This document shows positions 60,271 through 64,000 of a stretch of DNA of 64,000 bases, piece after piece (the first letter of the stretch is position 1; each line of letters begins with the position of its first letter). Under the pieces are notes generated by a model. That model was given only the letters and a program-made list of their open reading frames with translations, had not been told where the DNA came from and did no database searches. The translations under genes and the position numbers were made by a program. The stretch is from the NCBI GenBank assembly GCA_965246855.1, contig CBDFFP010000006.1, positions 62,001 through 126,000 of the forward strand, given 5' to 3'. The stretch comes from UBA1952 sp965246855 (GTDB lineage: Bacteria > Bacteroidota > Bacteroidia > Chitinophagales > Chitinophagaceae).

Positions 60271-60414
60271 ATGATACGCACCCATCTCATTCCGCAAAAC
60301 ACTGACACTGGCCTTTCCGTTCCCAAAAGTTATGTGGGCAAGCAGGGGACAAAAGACAAAGCATCGGCTATGGAAAATCTACAACTTTCCCTTCCCAATC
60401 AGTGTATCCTATGA
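60271..60414 (+). pseudogene. truncated duplicate of the VapB-like antitoxin
   Basis: The first about 24 codons match the antitoxin at 59425 (MIRTHLIPQNTDTGLSVPKS), then the frame diverges into unrelated sequence and stops after 47 codons. The stop overlaps the next gene's ATG (60411) as ATGA, which may give accidental coupling. Upstream DNA is the duplicate of 59355-59424. Confidence 0.75.
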
Positions 60415-61013
60415 AAACCGTTATTCTAATAGTCATCATAATCGTTCTGGTTTCCCTTATAGGCGTACCAGGCTATAGACTCGCTTCAGGGAGGCCAAAA
60501 CGTTCCAAGAAAGACGAAGCGGAGACGCAGCACGATGCGCATCTGCGGGAGATAGGGGTTGAGCCCTTGACGGGGGTGGAAATGGGCAAATACATCGGCG
60601 GGCATTCCGATACAGTCGACTGGCGGGGTGGTGGGCGTATCTACCGGAGCTCCACAGATCTATTGCTCTACAATAAAAGGTACACCTTTAAAAAAGAAGA
60701 TACTAAGAATACCCTAGCCGAGACCGCTATAGATTTTCTGGATAAAATATCGCTCTCCGCAATCAAGGAGATCACCGTCGCGAAGCAAAGCGTTGTTCAA
60801 CAACAGGTTGCAACGGGACTGCTTACGGTTACCACGGCTGCTGCTCTTGCCTGGGCAGCGGATAAAAAAACAGATAGGGCTTTCCTGATCATAAACTGGG
60901 CCGACTCCGCCTCAGGCTTTACCCGCAATACTATCTTTGAGTATGACGGTATCGGCGCATTTGCTAATGCCAATAGAAACAGAGATCAACTTCTCCGACT
61001 CATTAAATCCTGA
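60411..61013 (+). CDS. single-pass membrane protein of unknown function
   Basis: 200 residues from the ATG at 60411. One N-terminal helix (about 2-22), then a soluble domain that may be PH-like (beta segments GGRIYRSSTDLLLYNKRYTF and ISLSAIKEITVAKQ, a hydrophobic helix VTTAAALAWAA, and FLIINWADSASGFTRNTIFE). No family recognised. It is the last gene before the second IS and may be cargo of the composite element. Confidence 0.7.
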   Translation: MKTVILIVIIIVLVSLIGVPGYRLASGRPKRSKKDEAETQHDAHLREIGVEPLTGVEMGKYIGGHSDTVDWRGGGRIYRSSTDLLLYNKRYTFKKEDTKNTLAETAIDFLDKISLSAIKEITVAKQSVVQQQVATGLLTVTTAAALAWAADKKTDRAFLIINWADSASGFTRNTIFEYDGIGAFANANRNRDQLLRLIKS

Positions 61014-61040
61014 AAATCCTAGTAATGAAACGCCACTCGG

Positions 61041-62496
61041 CGAAGGCTCCTGCCCTTAACCTGTCCCGTATTTTTGCTTAGCGGCCAGATAGATTTTGGT
61101 TTGGGCAGCCAGTAATCTGACACCTGTCCAGAGTGTTTTTTCGCCAGGCATGGGCTGCTTTTTGGAAGGCTGGAACCCGCCCAGTACGCCTACTGCTCTG
61201 ACCACATCGGCCACTGTTTTTATGATTTTGGGATTGGTGAGTTGGAGTACTTCTATAATTTCTGCTTCAAAGAAGGCACTTGCCTCTTCCTCTGCCCCCA
61301 GCCTGCCGAGCCGGTAGAGTAACAACACCCACCAGCCTACCACTGCCCATATCCACAACGCATAACCAATGCTTTGGGCGTCCTGCAATTGGGTCTGTTC
61401 TATGCCTAAGCCTGATTTTAAGATAAAATGATAGCGTTCCATCGTCCAGCGCAAGGCGTAGTAACGGCCCAGCCGTACACAGTCTTCCACATCGTTTAGG
61501 GGCAAAGTCGTTAAGAGCAACCACTCCAAAGCGTCTTTTGCAGGCCCTTCCAGGGTGGTGATGGTGACCACCTGCGCCCGGACAGGGGCTTGTGGCAACA
61601 ACGCATTTGCATTTGCTTTTGCTTTGCCGGTGCCGCTAGGTGGCAACCAGATCTGGCCGAAGCGGTAGCACACCTTTCTCTCTACCACTTTTCCTTTCTC
61701 TTTGATAGACAAAAGACCTTCTGCGGCCACAGGAAGCACCTCGGACAAAGCCCCTACTTTGACCGGCTGACCTTCATAGTATACGGTGCGCTTTTTCTGA
61801 GAAAGCCGGACCAGCAGTTCCACGCCCGCGCTTCGGGGATGGCTGTAATGCTGATAAAAGTCGGCTTCCCGGTCTCCCACTTTGATAAAACAGACGCCCG
61901 GATGCCGGGCAGCCAGTTCGTTAGCAACCGCTGTTGTTCGGATCCATTTATAAGATTCTTTCTCCTCAATAGGGATGTGTTCCCGGCGGCTGCCTTTGTG
62001 CTTATCAGAAGGGGCGAACAGATGATGGGATACGATGCCTAAGGGCAGTCCCCCGGTACTGAGTGCCAGGGCACTGTGCAGGTTCAGCCCACGGGTCTTG
62101 CCGTCTGCCCTGCCGCCAAAGGCCCCATGCCTGTCTTGTTACTTTGGCGGTACACCAAGTCGGTGGTATCCTCCACAAGCAAAACCGTTTTTTCTGCTGC
62201 GATGCGGGCGGTGGTACGGCTGCGATGGGTGCTGCCCAAATCCAGGTCCTGATAGCCAAAGAGCCGATGGGCGCTTTTACGAAGGGCTGTTCCAAGAGCC
62301 GCCGAAAAAGAAGCTCCCGGATGAGCCGCCATTTGACTTGCCATCTGTTGAACCCGCTTGCCAAAGCGGGCATCAGGTAAATCCAGCCCCGAGAACTCGG
62401 CGCTAATAGAGGAAAAATGATCACACTCAAACATGTCTGCTAATGTACGCTTGACAACCAAAAAGTTGTGGGACAGGTTAAGGGCAGGAGACTTCG
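61041..62496 (-). mobile_element. IS4-family insertion sequence, defective copy
   Basis: Same IR ends as the intact copy (61041-61067 and 62470-62496, two or fewer mismatches) but inverted relative to it. The transposase is frameshifted, see the next entry. Confidence 0.88.
61056..62461 (-). pseudogene. frameshifted IS4-family transposase
   Basis: The N-terminal part (62461 down to about 62118) and the rest (about 62116 down to 61056) are in different frames. Compared with the intact copy, one G is missing in the TTGGGCGGC stretch (here TTGGCGGC, near 62112-62120), just after NKTGMGPL. Beyond this point the frame is open to the end and retains GDREADF and the YREK motif. Many amino-acid differences from the intact copy show the two are not a very recent duplication. 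Confidence 0.88.
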
Positions 62497-62528
62497 CCGC
62501 ACTTTAAAGAAATGCAACGCAATGTTTA

Positions 62529-62555
62529 AACGGAGGCGGGAGTCTTCGCCGGGCT
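62529..62555. repeat. GGCGGGAGTCTTCGCC palindrome copy
   Basis: A further copy of the palindrome family that hosts the IS ends. Confidence 0.5.
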
Positions 62556-62590
62556 GGGGTGAAAATGATTTCATATCCCCAAACACAACA

Positions 62591-62615
62591 AAGCCCCGAC
62601 ATTTTATCGGGGCTT
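62591..62615 (-). terminator. stem-loop after the glycine-zipper gene
   Basis: AAGCCCCGA and TCGGGGCTT form a 9-bp stem with a 7-nt loop on the minus-strand exit of the gene; the T-run is weak. Confidence 0.6.
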
Positions 62616-62635
62616 CGCTATTACTAGAAAAATTT

Positions 62636-63214
62636 TTACCGGCCTTTCTTCTTGTCAATCACCGCGCCTGCGCCCGTGCCGAGGATAGCACCCGCAGCCC
62701 CGCCGATAAGCGCGCCTACGCCGCGGTTCTTCTTGTCAAGAATAGCGCCACCTACGGCGCCAACGCCCGCACCTATCACAGCGCCTTTAGCCTTCGCGCT
62801 CCAGCCTTTTTTAACAGGCGCAGGAGCGGGGGCAGGTTCTTGATAAACGGGTGCAGGAGCAGAGGAGTAGCCATTATTGGCCCCAGAAGTGCTACCGCTA
62901 TTGTTGTTATAGTCGGTGTTGGAAGAACGACGGGTGGATGCACGACGGCTGCGACGGGGTGCAACAGGTGCTTTTGCAACGGCTTTTTCCACTGGTGCGG
63001 CGACGACTTGTTTTTCTTCCAGTGCCTTGTCGGCAGCGGCCACTTTTGCTGCATTCTCTACAGAATCTACAGCACGGCGTTTTACCAGTTCCATCTGCAT
63101 GGATTCCATCTGTGCTTCTTGGGCGGCAGCTTGTTTGTCTGCTTCTGCGTTGTGGCAGGCAGAAATACCAAAGGAGAAAAGGCTGAAAGCCGCCAAAAAA
63201 AGAAGACGTTTCAT
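62636..63214 (-). CDS. glycine-zipper (YMGG-like) lipoprotein
   Basis: 192 residues from the ATG at 63214. Lipoprotein signal MKRLLFLAAFSLFSFGISAC (Cys at 20); a charged helical region; a Ser/Asn/Arg-rich and Pro/Ala-rich linker (about 90-135); and a C-terminal glycine zipper (KGAVIGAGVGAVGGAILDKK, then GVGALIGGAAGAILGTGAG). Such proteins sit in the outer or inner membrane; the function is unclear. Low-complexity linker suggests surface exposure or cell-wall contact. Confidence 0.85.
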   Translation of the reverse strand: MKRLLFLAAFSLFSFGISACHNAEADKQAAAQEAQMESMQMELVKRRAVDSVENAAKVAAADKALEEKQVVAAPVEKAVAKAPVAPRRSRRASTRRSSNTDYNNNSGSTSGANNGYSSAPAPVYQEPAPAPAPVKKGWSAKAKGAVIGAGVGAVGGAILDKKNRGVGALIGGAAGAILGTGAGAVIDKKKGR

Positions 63215-63441
63215 AGGGATTGTGTTTTTAGGTGAAAAAATAGTCTTCACGCAAGAAGTGCTTCAAATATTGCGCCAGAAACAGTTTCCGGCATTTAATT
63301 AGAAAATCGCTTTTGCAGGTTTCTAAGACTCAAAGCGAGCTTGCGGGGTTTAAGACAGAAACGCACGGGTTTGTTATAAATACCAGCCGAACGAAGGGAA
63401 TACAATTCAGAATTGCGCCCCTCCCAAAAGCCCTCTAACAA

Positions 63442-63449
63442 TATCTTTG
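63442..63449 (+). promoter_or_regulatory. candidate -7 box before nuoL
   Basis: TATCTTTG matches TAnnTTTG. The nearest TTG upstream is 26 bp away, longer than usual. The leader to the ATG would be about 90 bases. Confidence 0.45.
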
Positions 63450-63510
63450 CCGCTTCTTAAAAAGCCGCAGGCAGAACTCTCTAAGCAAAAGGCATCTTTC
63501 GTTTTTTGTC

Positions 63511-63538
63511 TTTCTACTTTCTACTGGCAGCTTTCTAC
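63511..63538 (+). repeat. 7-bp tandem leader before nuoL
   Basis: TTTCTAC, TTTCTAC, TGGCAGC, TTTCTAC in register, ending eight bases before the ATG. Confidence 0.75.
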
Positions 63539-63546
63539 TCTCTCCC

Positions 63547-64000
63547 ATGATCGACTACGTTTACCTCGTTCCGCTTTTTCCGCTGCTCGGCTTTCTGATA
63601 AACGGCCTCGGCGCGCGTGTTGTTCCCAAAGGCGCAGCGGGCTGGATTGCCTCGCTGATGGTGCTGCTGTCCTTTGGCGTTTCGCTGGGCATTTTTATGG
63701 AAGTTAGAGAAGTCGGCTCCCGCGTGGTAACGCTCTATCCTTTTATAGAAACGGCATCGCTGAAGATTCCCTTCGCCTTTCAGGTGGACAATCTCTCGGC
63801 GTTGTTCCTGTTGATTATTACCGGCATCGGCTCGCTGATTCACATTTATTCCACGAGCTACATGCACGACGACGCGGGCGTGGTACGCTATTTCGCGTAT
63901 CTCAACCTCTTCGTCTTTTCCATGCTCCTGCTGGTCTTGGGCGCGAATTACCTCATTATGTTCATTGGCTGGGAAGGCGTGGGATTGTGTTCCTATCTGC
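63547..64000 (+). CDS. nuoL: NADH-quinone oxidoreductase subunit L, N-terminal part
   Basis: 151 codons to the window edge. MIDYVYLVPLFPLLGFLING is the typical NuoL start, followed by FQVDNLSALFLLIITGIGSL, HIYSTSYMHDD and MFIGWEGVGLCSYL with the conserved glutamate used in proton pumping. A membrane-arm subunit of complex I, antiporter-like. Other nuo genes are probably downstream; the upstream genes (nuoK and others) are not adjacent. Confidence 0.95.
   Translation, partial: MIDYVYLVPLFPLLGFLINGLGARVVPKGAAGWIASLMVLLSFGVSLGIFMEVREVGSRVVTLYPFIETASLKIPFAFQVDNLSALFLLIITGIGSLIHIYSTSYMHDDAGVVRYFAYLNLFVFSMLLLVLGANYLIMFIGWEGVGLCSYL

Larger units (their letters stand above)
57902..62496. mobile_element. 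candidate composite transposon with VapBC-like cargo
   Basis: Two copies of the same IS4-family element in inverted orientation bracket 1.7 kb containing the VapB/VapC pair, the truncated antitoxin and a membrane protein gene. One transposase is intact and the other frameshifted, as in Tn5. No clear target duplication is visible at the outer ends, so mobility as a unit is inference. Confidence 0.55.
63215..63546. other. 332-bp divergent intergenic region before nuoL
   Basis: Between the glycine-zipper gene and nuoL. It holds the candidate nuo -7 box and the heptamer leader. No gene or array is seen in the rest. Confidence 0.6.

Noticed and set aside
62084..62461. Programmed frameshift in the second IS transposase
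   Set aside because: IS4-family transposases are made from one frame and the sister copy is in frame; a single missing G explains the break.

Overview
The window comes from a Bacteroidota chromosome of moderate GC, most likely Chitinophagaceae-like. The evidence is a TonB receptor/DUF4249 lipoprotein pair, a PorZ-like type IX secretion protein with a C-terminal sorting domain, a fused SecDF, a GSCFA protein, a Nif3/zinc-ribbon pair, -7 boxes of the TAnnTTTG type and an almost complete lack of Shine-Dalgarno sequences. Species assignment is inference.

Layout. 0-18 kb is mostly housekeeping: a DUF4476 gene end, mnmE with a PAS histidine kinase, tRNA-Val, a DUF2461/GSCFA convergent pair, a secreted protein, the DUF4249/TonB receptor operon, porZ-like, nif3, a zinc-ribbon gene, gtrA-like, folD, queE, a Crp-type regulator, DUF4260 and a saccharopine dehydrogenase remnant. 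18.6-33 kb is one large minus-strand potassium region: sigma54-type response regulator, cation/proton antiporter, then a kdp operon (two extra small genes, kdpF, A, B, C, porin, small membrane protein, kup, and a KdpD split into two genes). A sigma54-type promoter and a perfect 19-bp palindrome lie just upstream of the kdp genes, matching the NtrC-type regulator.

33.4-42.5 kb is an accessory, defence-like island: a single-chain restriction-modification enzyme without helicase, an unknown gene, a TIR-STING protein with no cyclase beside it, a nucleotide-translocase-like membrane protein, and a divergent pair of SLATT-like membrane protein and SLOG-like protein. tRNA-Asn follows. 42.7-56 kb returns to core genes: a glycosyltransferase fusion, rlmN, secDF, an MlaE-type permease, lipoproteins, an ABC exporter and a GT39-like membrane protein. 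55.9-62.5 kb is again accessory: a DUF433/DUF5615 module, a membrane-anchored HNH nuclease in AT-rich DNA, and two inverted IS4-family copies (one intact, one frameshifted) bracketing a VapBC-like module. The window ends with a glycine-zipper lipoprotein and the start of nuoL.

The most unusual signal is non-coding. Six intergenic gaps, each between co-directional genes, carry tandem arrays with a period of 21 bp (or 42 bp). Each array has its own unrelated sequence, in most cases with an imperfect palindrome inside the unit, and three arrays are flanked by direct repeats of about 45-90 bp. Separately, six genes have 7-bp tandem repeats running up to their start codons. The shared period with different sequence is not explained by any feature class known to me.
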